Shown: positions 7,939-16,859, counted from the stretch's first letter. The stretch: DNA of 64,000 nucleotides from Paenibacillus massiliensis subsp. panacisoli DSM 21345 (GCF_000426545.1 NZ_AUFO01000018.1:1-64000), one strand, 5' to 3'. Notes: a model not told the origin generated them from the letters alone. Translations and numbers: made by a program.

Positions 7939-8691
7939 TTAGTCCCTGTCCTGTACTAGAGAATAGAATACTTCCTCCAGCGGGACGCCCGGTTTCCCTG
8001 CCTGTGCCCTAACCTCATCCAAAGTGCCCTTGGCAATGATGGAGCCATGATGCAGCACCACGAACCGATCACAATAATTCTCAATGGTAGACAGAATATG
8101 TGAGCTAAGCAGAATGGACGAGCCTGAATTCCGAATCTCTAGCATGAAATCCAGCAAGGAGCGTATCCCTAAAGGATCTAATCCCAGAAAAGGCTCATCA
8201 ATAATATACAGCGGCGGCCTTGCCAAAAAGGCGCACATAATCATCACCTTCTGGCGCATCCCCTTGGACAAATGGATCGACAGACTGCTGCTCTTCTCCT
8301 TCATCCGGAACAAATCCAACAGCATCGCTGATCTCGTACGAAAATCCTCCTCACTCACACCATAAGCACGAGCTGTGAACTCCAGATGCTCCATCACTGT
8401 AAGCTCTGGATATAACTCAGGTGCCTCCGGGACAAAAGCGATTCCAGCCTGATATTGCTCTGGCTGCTGTTCTCTGGTCGAGCCCTGTACCCGAATTACT
8501 CCGCTATGCGGCGTCATGAGTCCCAGAATATGCTTCATGGTCGTGCTCTTGCCTGCTCCGTTCAGGCCGATCAGACCGATCATCTCCCCGGGACGTACCT
8601 CCAGTGAGATATCGTGCAGTACAGGACGCTTGGCGCTGTAGCCGCCCGTCAGTCCGCTAATCTCCAATACAGGCTTCTGTTCCTGTTGCAT
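7939..8691 (-). CDS. ecsA: ABC transporter ATP-binding protein EcsA
   Basis: A 250-residue ATPase. The Walker A loop is GLNGAGKST (about residues 42-50), the Q-loop region is IAFVPEAPELYPELTV, the signature is HLSKGMRQK and Walker B is PLYIIDEPFLGLDPLG, followed by the switch histidine in LLSSHILSTIE. It powers the EcsB permease encoded directly downstream. The LSKGM variant in place of LSGGQ is usual for the EcsA branch. A short C-terminal segment follows, with no extra domain. The upstream gap (8692-8762) separates it from a helicase gene on the same strand with no clear terminator, so read-through from the helicase is possible. Confidence 0.9.
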   Translation of the reverse strand: MQQEQKPVLEISGLTGGYSAKRPVLHDISLEVRPGEMIGLIGLNGAGKSTTMKHILGLMTPHSGVIRVQGSTREQQPEQYQAGIAFVPEAPELYPELTVMEHLEFTARAYGVSEEDFRTRSAMLLDLFRMKEKSSSLSIHLSKGMRQKVMIMCAFLARPPLYIIDEPFLGLDPLGIRSLLDFMLEIRNSGSSILLSSHILSTIENYCDRFVVLHHGSIIAKGTLDEVRAQAGKPGVPLEEVFYSLVQDRD

Positions 8692-8762
8692 GGCTTCCCC
8701 TCTTTTCCGTTCCGGGCGCGCCGCGACACATGACTCTCGGCAGCGCCTGCGTATTGATCTAT

Positions 8763-10283
8763 TTATTCACGGGTTGATTCATCTGAGCGGGATGCTTTTT
8801 CCTTGAGCCACTTCGGTGCTCCTTTATTCTTGCGATCCCGATCCCGATCTCGCTGACTCTTCAGCGGACTGCGACCAGATGTGTTGGCACTTCTCCCTGC
8901 ACGTTCTGATCGCTCAGAGGACGGAGCTGTACGACTGGTGCTATTACGACCGCTATTCGTGGTGCTGGTGGTCTTACCGCTATTACCGCTATTACTTCCG
9001 TTACTGGTGTTGCTGCTGTTGCTCCTGATACTGCTACTACGTTTGCTGCTATCCTGCTTGTGGCTATCTTGCTTATTGCCATTACTCATATTGTGACTGG
9101 CGCTGCCCGTTCTGGCATGTCGTGGGGCGGAGTAGGCCTTCTGCTCATCCAGACTGAGCACCTTGCCGTCCTGAAGCACACGCTGCTGAATGCTCTCCCC
9201 GATCTCCCGTGAGAATTTGCGCATAATGAATTCTTCGCGCTCGGTAACAATGGAGACCACCGTTCCCTTTTTACCCATCCGACCTGTGCGGCCTGCCCGG
9301 TGCACATAGTGCTCGGCATCGGTAGCCGGGTCATAGTGAATGACCATGTCCAGCCCCTCGACATCCAGCCCGCGAGCCGCCACATCGGAAGCGATCAGCA
9401 GCTTCAGCTTGTCATTGCGGAATTGCGACATAACGCGAGCCCGCGTGACTTTATCTGCATCCCCGTAGAGAGCCGCAGCGCTTAAGCCCACATAGTTCAT
9501 CTTCGCTTCGACTTCGCCTAGATCATCCGTGACGTTAACAAAGACAATGGCCTTGCGCGGGTTATATTGCCTTACGATCCGGCGAAGCATATCCGCCTTG
9601 TCACGCTCCTCGCACACAAAATAAAGATGCTGGAGCCCTTCTGCCGTCACTCGGCTCGGATCAATACCTACCTCGGCTGGCTCTCTCATCTCCTGACGGG
9701 CCAGTCCCCGAATCTCATCATTCAGCGTAGCAGACAGGAAGACCAGCTGCCGGTCCCGAAGAGCGCTCTTCAGAATATTGCGTACCTCGCCAGAGTCTCC
9801 GAGCTTGAACATCTGATCCACTTCATCCACGACGACTGTAGATACCTTGTGCATCTTCAGCTTGCGCAATGCAAGCAGCTCCCGCACCCGTCCAGGGGTA
9901 CCGACTACCAAGGCTGGATGCTCACGCAGCTTGTCGATCTGTCGCTTGACTGCCGCTCCGCCGATCAGACCAAGCACCCCAATGCCCAGACTCTCACCGT
10001 AACGCTGCGCCTCACGGACGATCTGCATGGCAAGCTCCTGACTAGGAGCCAGCACCAGCTTCTGGGTACTCTTCTCAGCAGGATTAATAGATTGAAGGAG
10101 TGGTAGCAAGTATGCCAAAGTCTTCCCTGTACCCGTCTGTGATCTGGCGAGCACATCCCGTCCCTCCAGAATCAGCGGGATGGCCTCCTGTTGCACTGGC
10201 GATGGCTGCGTAATGCCATGCTCTGCAAGCTTGTCCGTAAGTGATTGTTGTATATTCAATGCTGTAAAATTCAATTCTGCCAA
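8763..10283 (-). CDS. DEAD-box ATP-dependent RNA helicase
   Basis: A protein of about 506 residues that unwinds RNA or RNA-protein complexes. Visible motifs, in order, are the Q-motif region (GITQPSPVQQEAIP), motif I SQTGTGKT, TPGRVRELL, motif II DEVD, motif III SAT, then SDVAARGLD and HRAGRTGR. The last 115 residues are a low-complexity Ser/Asn/Arg-rich tail ending in an RDRDRDRKNKGAPKWLKE basic patch, probably for RNA binding. TTG 10283 is chosen over the longer frame, because AGGGG stands ten bases upstream and ILAELNF resembles the usual MAELNF start. Helicases of this type are linked to cold growth and ribosome assembly. Motif II is DEVD rather than DEAD. Confidence 0.88.
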   Translation of the reverse strand: MAELNFTALNIQQSLTDKLAEHGITQPSPVQQEAIPLILEGRDVLARSQTGTGKTLAYLLPLLQSINPAEKSTQKLVLAPSQELAMQIVREAQRYGESLGIGVLGLIGGAAVKRQIDKLREHPALVVGTPGRVRELLALRKLKMHKVSTVVVDEVDQMFKLGDSGEVRNILKSALRDRQLVFLSATLNDEIRGLARQEMREPAEVGIDPSRVTAEGLQHLYFVCEERDKADMLRRIVRQYNPRKAIVFVNVTDDLGEVEAKMNYVGLSAAALYGDADKVTRARVMSQFRNDKLKLLIASDVAARGLDVEGLDMVIHYDPATDAEHYVHRAGRTGRMGKKGTVVSIVTEREEFIMRKFSREIGESIQQRVLQDGKVLSLDEQKAYSAPRHARTGSASHNMSNGNKQDSHKQDSSKRSSSIRSNSSNTSNGSNSGNSGKTTSTTNSGRNSTSRTAPSSERSERAGRSANTSGRSPLKSQRDRDRDRKNKGAPKWLKEKASRSDESTRE

Positions 10284-10483
10284 GATCGTCCAACCCCTAT
10301 ACATATTTTCACCGTTGTTCATCAACAGCTTTCCTGAAGTTCAGTCTTACATCCTAGCTGCACTATTTGCAGGTGAAAGCTCTGATTCATCATCATCTTC
10401 CATTATATGCGAAAAGAGCTTCCTGACCAAATTACGTTCTTTATAGGTCCAGGAAGCCTACATGCAGACAGTCCTTCACACGC

Positions 10484-10512
10484 AAAAAAACCGGCTGTCA
10501 GTACACAGCCAG
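10484..10512 (-). terminator. Rho-independent terminator of the SDR gene
   Basis: On the minus strand TGGCTGT and ACAGCC-rich arms (10491-10512) enclose a short loop and are followed by a run of seven or eight T (the A run at 10484-10490). It begins directly after the stop codon of the oxidoreductase gene. Confidence 0.85.
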
Positions 10513-10513
10513 T

Positions 10514-11293
10514 CTATTTCTGATTCATAATCCCATGGGTAAGCCGATCGGCCAGCCTGGGAAATAGCTGATACAGCCGGATAGCCGCGGAGGCCAGTCT
10601 CGGCAAGTTGACTTCTTCCTTACGCTTCTCCATCGCACGTACAATCTGTTCTGCGACCTGCTCCGGCTTGAGCATCATCCATCTGACGTTGCTGACATAT
10701 CTTCCATTGGGATCGGCGATATCGAAGAAGGGCGTGTCTATCGGTCCAGGATTAATCGTTGTTACAGTGATCCCCGTCCCACGTATCTCCTGACGCAATG
10801 CATTGCTGAATCCAAGCAAAGCATGCTTCGTGGCCGTATACGAAGTGGATTTGGCTGTCCCGATCTTTCCTGCCATAGAGGCGACATTGACGATTTGACC
10901 GTCCCTCCGTGCAAGCATCGCTGGCAATACAGCCTGAATGCACCGCACCGCTCCCATATAATTCACGTCCATCATACGTCCATATTCCTCAATGGGCATA
11001 TCCGTGATCGCCTCAAATTTTCCATATCCTGCATTATTGAGCACAATATCTACCGCTCCGAACTCTTGCTGAATACGGGCCGCGGTCTGGGCGACCTCTT
11101 CATCACTTGTGACGTCCATGCTCATCCACTGGTGTCGGCCTTGCAGACGAGTGGAAATCTCTTGTAGCTTCTCTGCTGATCGGGCCGTCAGAACGGGAAT
11201 GGCACCTCGCTGCTCAAGCAGCTCCGCACACATGGCTCCTATGCCGCTGGATGCTCCTGTAATCCATACAACCTTGTCCTTCAGCCTATTCAT
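10514..11293 (-). CDS. Short-chain dehydrogenase/reductase
   Basis: A 259-residue NAD(P)-dependent oxidoreductase of the classical SDR type. The cofactor loop is TGASSGIG near the N terminus, followed by NNAGYGKFE. The catalytic serine lies in IVNVASMAGKIG and the YxxxK pair in SYTATKHALLGFS. The C-terminal region after PGPIDTPFFD is long and basic, as in SDRs of the DltE/YqjQ type that act on lipid-like or aldehyde substrates. AAAGGAG precedes the ATG at a normal distance. It is followed by its own terminator and preceded by the cheX gene on the same strand. The substrate cannot be determined. Confidence 0.85.
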   Translation of the reverse strand: MNRLKDKVVWITGASSGIGAMCAELLEQRGAIPVLTARSAEKLQEISTRLQGRHQWMSMDVTSDEEVAQTAARIQQEFGAVDIVLNNAGYGKFEAITDMPIEEYGRMMDVNYMGAVRCIQAVLPAMLARRDGQIVNVASMAGKIGTAKSTSYTATKHALLGFSNALRQEIRGTGITVTTINPGPIDTPFFDIADPNGRYVSNVRWMMLKPEQVAEQIVRAMEKRKEEVNLPRLASAAIRLYQLFPRLADRLTHGIMNQK

Positions 11294-11371
11294 GATCGGT
11301 GCTCCTTTGACCTATCAGCATCCTGCATCGTCCATACAACATGTCTGATTAGAAGAATGATATCTTCTATA

Positions 11372-11827
11372 TTAGGAGATCATCACCTGAATATCCAGTT
11401 CACCGATTCCATCCATGACAAGAGGTATGCACAGCGCACGCTGTGGACTGATGTTGAGACTTGAGGAATTCACAACCTGCGGAGGAGTAATGTCTACTGC
11501 GACCCCTTGATTGGACAGAATCGTGCTTGCGTTACCGCTAATCATGTTACCCAGCTCGGAGATGGCACTTTTGCTCATTTCATCCATTTCTGTAATCACA
11601 AAGCCACCCATCATCGCTGACACGATCTTGAGGGCCACCTGCTCCTGAATACCGAACATCACATTACCACTCAATTGGCCGGTCATCCCGATCATGATCC
11701 AGATATGCCCGTCAATCACCTCGATGTCCTTGATACCGAGGGCTCCTGTCGAGGGAGAAATTTGAATCAACTGCTCAATGACATTACGAGCCGATTCCAG
11801 AAAAGGATTAATTACTTCCGCCTTCAC
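11372..11827 (-). CDS. cheX: Chemotaxis phosphatase CheX
   Basis: A 151-residue protein of the CheC/CheX/FliY phosphatase family, which removes phosphate from CheY-P or related receivers. The single active-site motif ExxN appears as SAISELGNMISGNASTIL (about residues 85-102), and the NPFLESARNVIEQL start is typical of CheX. The predicted start is GTG 11827. No other chemotaxis gene lies nearby, so this is an orphan. In Bacillales and clostridia such orphans may act on other receiver proteins; the phosphorelay operon at 47744-52648 is a possible partner, but that is speculation. Confidence 0.85.
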   Translation of the reverse strand: MKAEVINPFLESARNVIEQLIQISPSTGALGIKDIEVIDGHIWIMIGMTGQLSGNVMFGIQEQVALKIVSAMMGGFVITEMDEMSKSAISELGNMISGNASTILSNQGVAVDITPPQVVNSSSLNISPQRALCIPLVMDGIGELDIQVMIS

Positions 11828-12419
11828 GTTACCTTACACCCCTTCGCTTATGGGTTTTTAGTCACACAACAAAAGTCCCATTTATCATTATTTGTATTAT
11901 ACTGTAAGATCAAAAACAATTCATTATAAATTAAAATAACACGTCACTTCTTCCTTATCGTCAAAAGGAAAGCCATTTTTTATAGCAAAAAGTACAATTT
12001 ATACGAACTTTGTCCTATACGAAAATTTCACCAGTGATATTGGTAGCCTGTACCAAATTTATTTCTAAAGGACTTTAGTCTTATGTGTTTTTTCGGGTAA
12101 ATGAATGAGGGCATATAGCTTTCTCACATACTATTCACATACTAAAACGGTACGAGTGCTACATAAATGAAAAAACGGTAAGAGACAGGGGCATTGGGGG
12201 AAATAGTTCACTTATCTAATGATTTTCCGCTTATTTAATGAAGGAACACAACAATATGTGAGGAACCCGTACAGTGATTCCAGCTTGCACATACAAAAAA
12301 ATAGCTGCTTTTATCACGTTCCGACGCCTCTCTCATTGCCCTAGCGCCTGGATTCACCTATAATTTAGGGATAGAAAAAAGAATTCCGGCAGTGTGAACA
12401 ACAGATTAGGAGGGATTCC
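11828..12419. other. 590-bp intergenic region with a LysR promoter at its right end
   Basis: No gene was found. The region is AT-rich and divides the divergent cheX and LysR genes. At 12336-12364 a plus-strand promoter is visible: TTGCCC, 17 bases, TATAAT. A TATAAT facing cheX occurs on the minus strand near 11900, without a good -35. The middle part (about 11940-12330) has no assigned function. Confidence 0.5.
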
Positions 12420-13322
12420 ATGAATATCAGCCAATTGGAGACCCTGCTTACCATCTCCAAAACCATGAGCTTTCGCAAGGCGGGAGAGCTGCTAAATCTG
12501 ACTCAGCCTGCGGTATCCGCCCAGATCAAGAGCCTGGAGGATGAGTTCAAGACCGTGCTCGTCGATCGGAACCAGCCGGTGACCCTAACGGACCCGGGAA
12601 AGGTATTTTTAGAGCATGCCGAACGAATTCTGGATGTCGTGGAGGAGCTACGCCAGAAGCTAACCGATCTGAAAGAGGTACCTCAAGGTCAGATCATTAT
12701 GGGTACAACCACATCCATAGCCATTCAGATTTTACCGCGAGTACTCTCCTACTTTCAGGACCAATTCCCTCTGATCAAGACCTCCATTCAATCGATGCCC
12801 TCATCAGCCATTTATCAGCAGGTGGAGAGTGGACTGATTGATGTAGGAATCGGGTATTTGATTGAGCGCAATCCGAACCTCAGTACTTCGATTTTGTATT
12901 ACGATACCTTCGAGCTTGTTGTCTCGCCCCATCACCCCTTGGCATCCAGGCCACAGGCGACGATGGAAGCTTTGCGCGAGATTCCCCTGATTCTCTTGTC
13001 ACCTGATACGGTAGGACGCCGCTTCGTTGATGATGTATTTAAGAAATTCAATATTGAGCCTCATGTAGTCATGGAGTTGTCCAGCAGTGAAGAGGTGAAG
13101 CGGATGGTTGAGATTAATCTTGGAGCTGCCATCATTTCCAAGCAATCCGTAACAGCCGAGATGCGTGCCGGGACGCTCAAGCTAATCCCTGTTCGTGAGC
13201 TGGAGGTTAGTCATCCTGTAGGAGTCATCTATAAATCCACCCGTTATCTGAACTCTGCCATGCAACAATTTTTAAGCGACCTGAAGGGAATGCCGGAGAC
13301 GCATTTTATCAGCTCCGAGTGA
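12420..13322 (+). CDS. LysR-family transcriptional regulator
   Basis: A 300-residue regulator. The N-terminal winged HTH (residues 1-60) reads QLETLLTISKTMSFRKAGEL, then LNLTQPAVSAQIKSLEDEF, followed by a long linker helix. The co-inducer-binding domain begins at GQIIMGTTTSIAIQILP (about residue 90) and extends to the end. AGGAGGG precedes the ATG, and a TTGCCC/TATAAT promoter lies about 55 bases upstream. The next gene, a histidinol-phosphatase-type enzyme, follows after 18 bases in the same direction, so the pair is probably an operon. Its resemblance to CysL/CbbR-type LysR proteins is general; the effector is unknown. Confidence 0.9.
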   Translation: MNISQLETLLTISKTMSFRKAGELLNLTQPAVSAQIKSLEDEFKTVLVDRNQPVTLTDPGKVFLEHAERILDVVEELRQKLTDLKEVPQGQIIMGTTTSIAIQILPRVLSYFQDQFPLIKTSIQSMPSSAIYQQVESGLIDVGIGYLIERNPNLSTSILYYDTFELVVSPHHPLASRPQATMEALREIPLILLSPDTVGRRFVDDVFKKFNIEPHVVMELSSSEEVKRMVEINLGAAIISKQSVTAEMRAGTLKLIPVRELEVSHPVGVIYKSTRYLNSAMQQFLSDLKGMPETHFISSE

Positions 13323-13340
13323 CAAGGAGGAACAGACAAC

Positions 13341-14150
13341 ATGAAGTTTGACCTGCATACTCACCATTTCCGCTGCGGACATGCAGACGGCAACATAAGG
13401 GACTACATAGAAGCTGGCATAGCAGCAGGATTACAGGTGATCGGTATATCTGATCATTCCCCCTACTTGGGCAGTGACAAGGATCAGGCATTCCCACAAA
13501 TCTACATGGCGAAGTCACAGCTAAGTGGCTACGTTGAAGAGGTTCTGAAGCTGCAGCGCGAATATGCAGGACGAATTGATGTGCTGCTCGGTCTGGAGAC
13601 GGACTATTTTCCGGAGCACTTCGAATTGTATCGGACGACGCTCGCTGCATATCCATTTGATTACCTGATTGGCTCTGTACATCATGTGGAAGGTGTCAGC
13701 ATTTTCAATGAGCGCCGCTGGAAGGGTCTTCGCACGGAGAAGCAGCAGGAGATCAAGAGCACCTATTACCGAATGATCAAGGATTCTGCACGGAGTGGTA
13801 TGTTCCAGATTCTAGGGCATATTGACGCCATGAAGGGCAACTATCCTGCATTCTCGGATATCGAAGCCAAAGCAGCTATAGACGATACCCTGCAGACGAT
13901 TGCTTCCTGCGGCATAGCCATTGAGATTAATACCTCCGGGAAGACCAAGCGAGTCGGTGGATGGTATCCGTCGAATAGCATTTTGGAGCGTGCTCATCAT
14001 TATGGAGTCGAGGTCACCTTTGGTTCGGACGCTCATGTACCATCCCGTGTCGGTGATGACTGGGAGGAAGTGCGCAGCCTGCTGAAGGAGATTGGCTATA
14101 CATCCTGGGTGTATTACAAGCAACAGCAGAAGGTGACGGTTCCACTATAA
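13341..14150 (+). CDS. hisJ: PHP-family histidinol-phosphatase
   Basis: A 269-residue metal-dependent phosphoesterase of the PHP superfamily. Metal-binding motifs are visible as DLHTHHFRCGHA at the N terminus, GISDHSPY, LGLETDYF, GSVHHVEG, LGHID and GSDAHVP near the C terminus. This set matches the HisK/HisJ type of histidinol-phosphate phosphatase, which makes histidinol in the penultimate part of histidine synthesis. AAGGAGG precedes the ATG and the gap to the LysR gene is 18 bases. The other his genes are not in this window, so the LysR partner may tie it to another pathway; related PHP enzymes act on other phosphates. Confidence 0.85.
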   Translation: MKFDLHTHHFRCGHADGNIRDYIEAGIAAGLQVIGISDHSPYLGSDKDQAFPQIYMAKSQLSGYVEEVLKLQREYAGRIDVLLGLETDYFPEHFELYRTTLAAYPFDYLIGSVHHVEGVSIFNERRWKGLRTEKQQEIKSTYYRMIKDSARSGMFQILGHIDAMKGNYPAFSDIEAKAAIDDTLQTIASCGIAIEINTSGKTKRVGGWYPSNSILERAHHYGVEVTFGSDAHVPSRVGDDWEEVRSLLKEIGYTSWVYYKQQQKVTVPL

Positions 14151-14457
14151 GCTAGCTCAAGCAATCTCTCATTAGAAATGGATCTGATCGTCACGGGCAG
14201 CCGCTACGGCACTCTGGTGTGAAGGCCCATTCTTGTTTTGCATTCTTGTTTTGCTTGCTTTCTTGTCGTTTTTACCTTACTTTGTCCTGCTATTTTATCC
14301 TGCTTTTCAGGAACTCTCTAATCATTCCTATGCCTCTTCGTATCCTTCTCACCTCATGCCCTTCTCCCTTCGTATTCCTCTTCCTGTATACCCTGCCTCC
14401 TCCTAATCCAGTATTGGGTTCTATTTGATGCCTATGACAGTCCATTTCAAAGAAATT
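14151..14457. other. Pyrimidine-biased intergenic tract
   Basis: Between about 14225 and 14410 the plus strand is strongly enriched in C and T. The tract includes a perfect 13-bp tandem duplication, CATTCTTGTTTTG at 14228-14240 and 14241-14253. The open frame across it gives a Leu/Phe/Cys/Pro-rich peptide that simply reflects the skew. No terminator hairpin for hisJ was seen. Confidence 0.5.
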
Positions 14458-14485
14458 TGAAACGTTTTGCCAACCTAATCTCTCT
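14458..14485 (+). promoter_or_regulatory. Candidate ECF autoregulatory promoter
   Basis: TGAAAC (14458-14463), the AAC-type -35 of ECF sigma factors, is followed after 16 bases by CTCTCT (14480-14485) ahead of the sigma gene's ribosome binding site. The -35 and its GTTTT extension are good; the -10 is poor compared with the CGTC/CGTA type. The short leader would put the start close to 14492. Confidence 0.4.
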
Positions 14486-14513
14486 AATCAGAGAAGAAGG
14501 AGGTAAATTAGCC

Positions 14514-15062
14514 TTGAGTACATATTCAGAACTGATTGTCCGAGCCAAGCAGGGGGATGCGAAAGCATTTCAGGAGCTGGTCCACGCTGACAAAGAAAAG
14601 CTCTACAGAATGGCCTTTATTTATATGGGGAATGAAGAGGATGCGCTGGAGGTTTTTCAGGAAACGATATACAAGGCTTTCAAGGCGATCTCCACGCTTC
14701 AGAACACCCACTACTACTCCACATGGATGACCCGGATTCTGATTAATACAGCCCTAGCTTTTCTAAAAGGAAAGCAAAAAGTGATCCCTTTTAGTCCAGA
14801 AATGCTTGAAAATCACGCCATCACGGACCATGGACAGCTCGAAGAGCAGATTGATCTGCTGCAAGCACTGGACACGCTGGAAGAGAAATATAAGTCGGTG
14901 CTACTGCTACGCTTCTATAAAGATTTCACGATCGTGCAGATAGCCGGGATACTTGATATTCCTGAAGGCACGGTCAAGACCCATATCCATCGCGGCTTGT
15001 TCATCCTTCGCCAACAACTGAAAGGAGCCTATGATGAAGACAGAACAGATTCCTTCCTTTAA
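14514..15062 (+). CDS. ECF RNA polymerase sigma factor (SigV/SigI-like group)
   Basis: About 182 residues with the two-domain ECF layout. Region 2 reads AFQELVHADKEKLYRMAFI, then DALEVFQETIYKAFKAIS and the WMTRILIN segment. Region 4 reads YKSVLLLRFYKDFTIVQIA, then LDIPEGTVKTHIHRGLFILR. TTG 14514 is taken as the start because AAGGAGG (14497-14503) is ten bases upstream; the longer frame overlaps the candidate promoter. The 3' end overlaps the following DUF4179 gene by 29 bases, the usual coupling of a sigma factor with its membrane anti-sigma. The signal sensed is unknown; related Bacillales pairs respond to envelope stress. Confidence 0.9.
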   Translation: MSTYSELIVRAKQGDAKAFQELVHADKEKLYRMAFIYMGNEEDALEVFQETIYKAFKAISTLQNTHYYSTWMTRILINTALAFLKGKQKVIPFSPEMLENHAITDHGQLEEQIDLLQALDTLEEKYKSVLLLRFYKDFTIVQIAGILDIPEGTVKTHIHRGLFILRQQLKGAYDEDRTDSFL

Positions 15063-16104
15063 AAACGAGATCGACAGCATCCCCGTGCCAATAGATCGAC
15101 TCGATCAGATCATCTCAGCTACAATACAAGAGGATCATCCGAGAAGACCTTCTCCCATCCGACTACGAAAAAAAGTGCTGTACCGTGCAACCGCCGCCGT
15201 GGCAACACTGGGTCTGCTGCTGGGCTCAGGCTTCGTCTCTCCGGCTATGGCCAGCATCATGGCGCAGATTCCCGTAATCGGTTCAATATTTGTTCAGCAA
15301 GGAGATCCCGGGCTGAGGAATGCCAGCGAGCAGGGCTTAACTACGGCCATTGGAGAGACCCAAACCAGCGACGGTACTTCGATGACCATTAACGAGGTAT
15401 TTTACGACGGAATAAGACTATCCGTGGCCTATTCCTTGGTATCCCAGCAGCCACTGGACTGGGATGCTCAGCTAAGGACTGACATTACCGTGAACGGCAA
15501 AGAAACTTTCTTCAACAGAGGCCAGACCCGAACTGAAATAACACCAACCTATCATGTCGGAATTATTGACATCAGCCCACCTGCTGATCTGCCGGCTCAG
15601 TTCGAGCTAGGCCTTCTCTTCCATGAGGGAGAGAACAGGCAATGGCAGTTCAATATTCCTGTAAGCATGCAGACTGACACACAACTCATTACAGTAAACA
15701 ATATGCAGCGGGTAGCAGATATCGAATTAAACGTGGCTAGCATCAAAAGCAGTGCGGCTGGCATGCTGTTGACCTATAATACAATAACGAGCGAAGATGA
15801 TCATTCCGATTATAGGATAACCTTTAAAGTGGAGGATCAGGAAGGTAGAAGGTTGTTAACATCTTCAGGAGGAACCAGCGTTCAGGTTCGTGATGGTATC
15901 CGTTACTCGTCCAGCACAAAATTGTTTGCACCACTTGGTGAAGACGTCACAGCACTGACAATCACGCCTTACCTTTCTTTTTCTACCACTACTGGAGGCG
16001 TTGCTGTTGATCAAGATCGTAAGGAAGCCCTGCCCGAATCTGGGCCTGCATCAAGTCAAGTACAAGCTACAGAGTTAGACAGCTTCACGGTTGTACTCCC
16101 CTAA
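15034..16104 (+). CDS. DUF4179 transmembrane protein, probable anti-sigma factor
   Basis: About 356 residues. A cytoplasmic N-terminal segment of about 50 residues (IDSIPVPIDRLDQIISATIQ) is followed by a single membrane helix (ATAAVATLGLLLGSGFVSPA) and then the DUF4179 extracellular region (SIMAQIPVIGSIFVQQGDPG onward) with beta-rich repeats. Proteins with this layout commonly sit behind ECF sigma genes and are presumed to hold the sigma factor at the membrane. ATG 15034 has the better spacing from AAGGAG (6 bases); ATG 15031 is the alternative. The overlap with the sigma gene implies equal production of both proteins. Confidence 0.85.
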   Translation: MKTEQIPSFKNEIDSIPVPIDRLDQIISATIQEDHPRRPSPIRLRKKVLYRATAAVATLGLLLGSGFVSPAMASIMAQIPVIGSIFVQQGDPGLRNASEQGLTTAIGETQTSDGTSMTINEVFYDGIRLSVAYSLVSQQPLDWDAQLRTDITVNGKETFFNRGQTRTEITPTYHVGIIDISPPADLPAQFELGLLFHEGENRQWQFNIPVSMQTDTQLITVNNMQRVADIELNVASIKSSAAGMLLTYNTITSEDDHSDYRITFKVEDQEGRRLLTSSGGTSVQVRDGIRYSSSTKLFAPLGEDVTALTITPYLSFSTTTGGVAVDQDRKEALPESGPASSQVQATELDSFTVVLP

Positions 16105-16120
16105 CAACTACCCTAACAAA

Positions 16121-16147
16121 AAAAGTGGACCCGAAGCTTCGGGTCCC
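16121..16147. terminator. Bidirectional terminator between DUF4179 and GNAT genes
   Basis: GGACCCGAAGCTTCGGGTCC at 16127-16146 is a perfect 20-bp palindrome. Read leftward it is followed by a strong T run (the A run ending at 16124), so it ends the GNAT operon best. Rightward the U-run is weak, but it can also close the sigma/DUF4179 operon. Confidence 0.8.
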
Positions 16148-16262
16148 AACATTTATAATATTCAAAAGGGGGTCATGTCATCATTGTACCCGCTGTCTGT
16201 TAGAGTCTTTTTGCATCTATATTTCAATTGTGTAACAAAACATAACGATAAGAAATCAGAGC

Positions 16263-16859
16263 TCAATATTGCGGTTGGTGAGTCCCCTCATTCGAAGTGA
16301 TGAACTCCTCCGCATCGATGCCATAAACCTCTACGATCGTGCCTTCGTTTCCGATACCGTGATAGCCTAGCTTACGATCCAGCCTCATTCCGTTCTTCAG
16401 CAGCACACGTGCCGAAGCTCCGTTCTGCTCATGGCATCTGCCCTCGACTCGTTTGAAGCCCAGATTGTTAAAGCCCAGAGCTAGCCATTCCTTCACGATC
16501 TCACTTGCCAGCCCCTGGCCCCAATAGTCTCGCTCCAGAATATAGCCAATCTGCACCTGACCATTCCGCTCATTCCAGTGCTGATATGAGATCAGCCCGA
16601 TCACCGTCTCATGCTCACGGAGTGTGATTACATAATGTAAGGCCTCCAGAGCGGCTGAGCTGGTATGGATTTGCTGTACAAGTCGAAGAGCCCGTTCCTC
16701 ATGCGGCTTGTTATTACGATTGACATATTGGACTACGAGCGGGTCAGACAGCAGCTGCCTCAGCCTGCCTCCATCCTCTGGACGCAGCTTGCGCATTCTG
16801 GTCCTTGCCGAATATAGCTCGGGAAGTGAAGCACGAATTGTCTGTTTCGTCAGCACCAT
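16263..16859 (-). CDS. GNAT-family N-acetyltransferase (RimJ/RimL-like)
   Basis: A 198-residue acetyl-CoA-dependent acyltransferase. The early RMRKLRPEDGGRLRQLLSDP, the central IGLISYQHWNERNGQVQIGY, the acetyl-CoA loop GYILERDYWGQGLASEIV and NLGFKRVEGRCHEQNGASA-type segments match the RimJ/RimL class (Acetyltransf_3). Members acetylate protein N termini, amino acids or antibiotics; the substrate cannot be told. AAGGAGGTAAT stands directly before the ATG. It lies 65 bases after the preceding phosphoesterase gene on the same strand and is probably the last gene of that operon, closed by the palindromic terminator at 16121-16147. Confidence 0.85.
   Translation of the reverse strand: MVLTKQTIRASLPELYSARTRMRKLRPEDGGRLRQLLSDPLVVQYVNRNNKPHEERALRLVQQIHTSSAALEALHYVITLREHETVIGLISYQHWNERNGQVQIGYILERDYWGQGLASEIVKEWLALGFNNLGFKRVEGRCHEQNGASARVLLKNGMRLDRKLGYHGIGNEGTIVEVYGIDAEEFITSNEGTHQPQY

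Noticed and set aside
14219..14428. Open frame of 69 codons, membrane-like peptide
   Set aside because: It follows the pyrimidine-rich tract. Its Leu/Phe/Cys/Pro content is explained by base skew, and no ribosome binding site is present.
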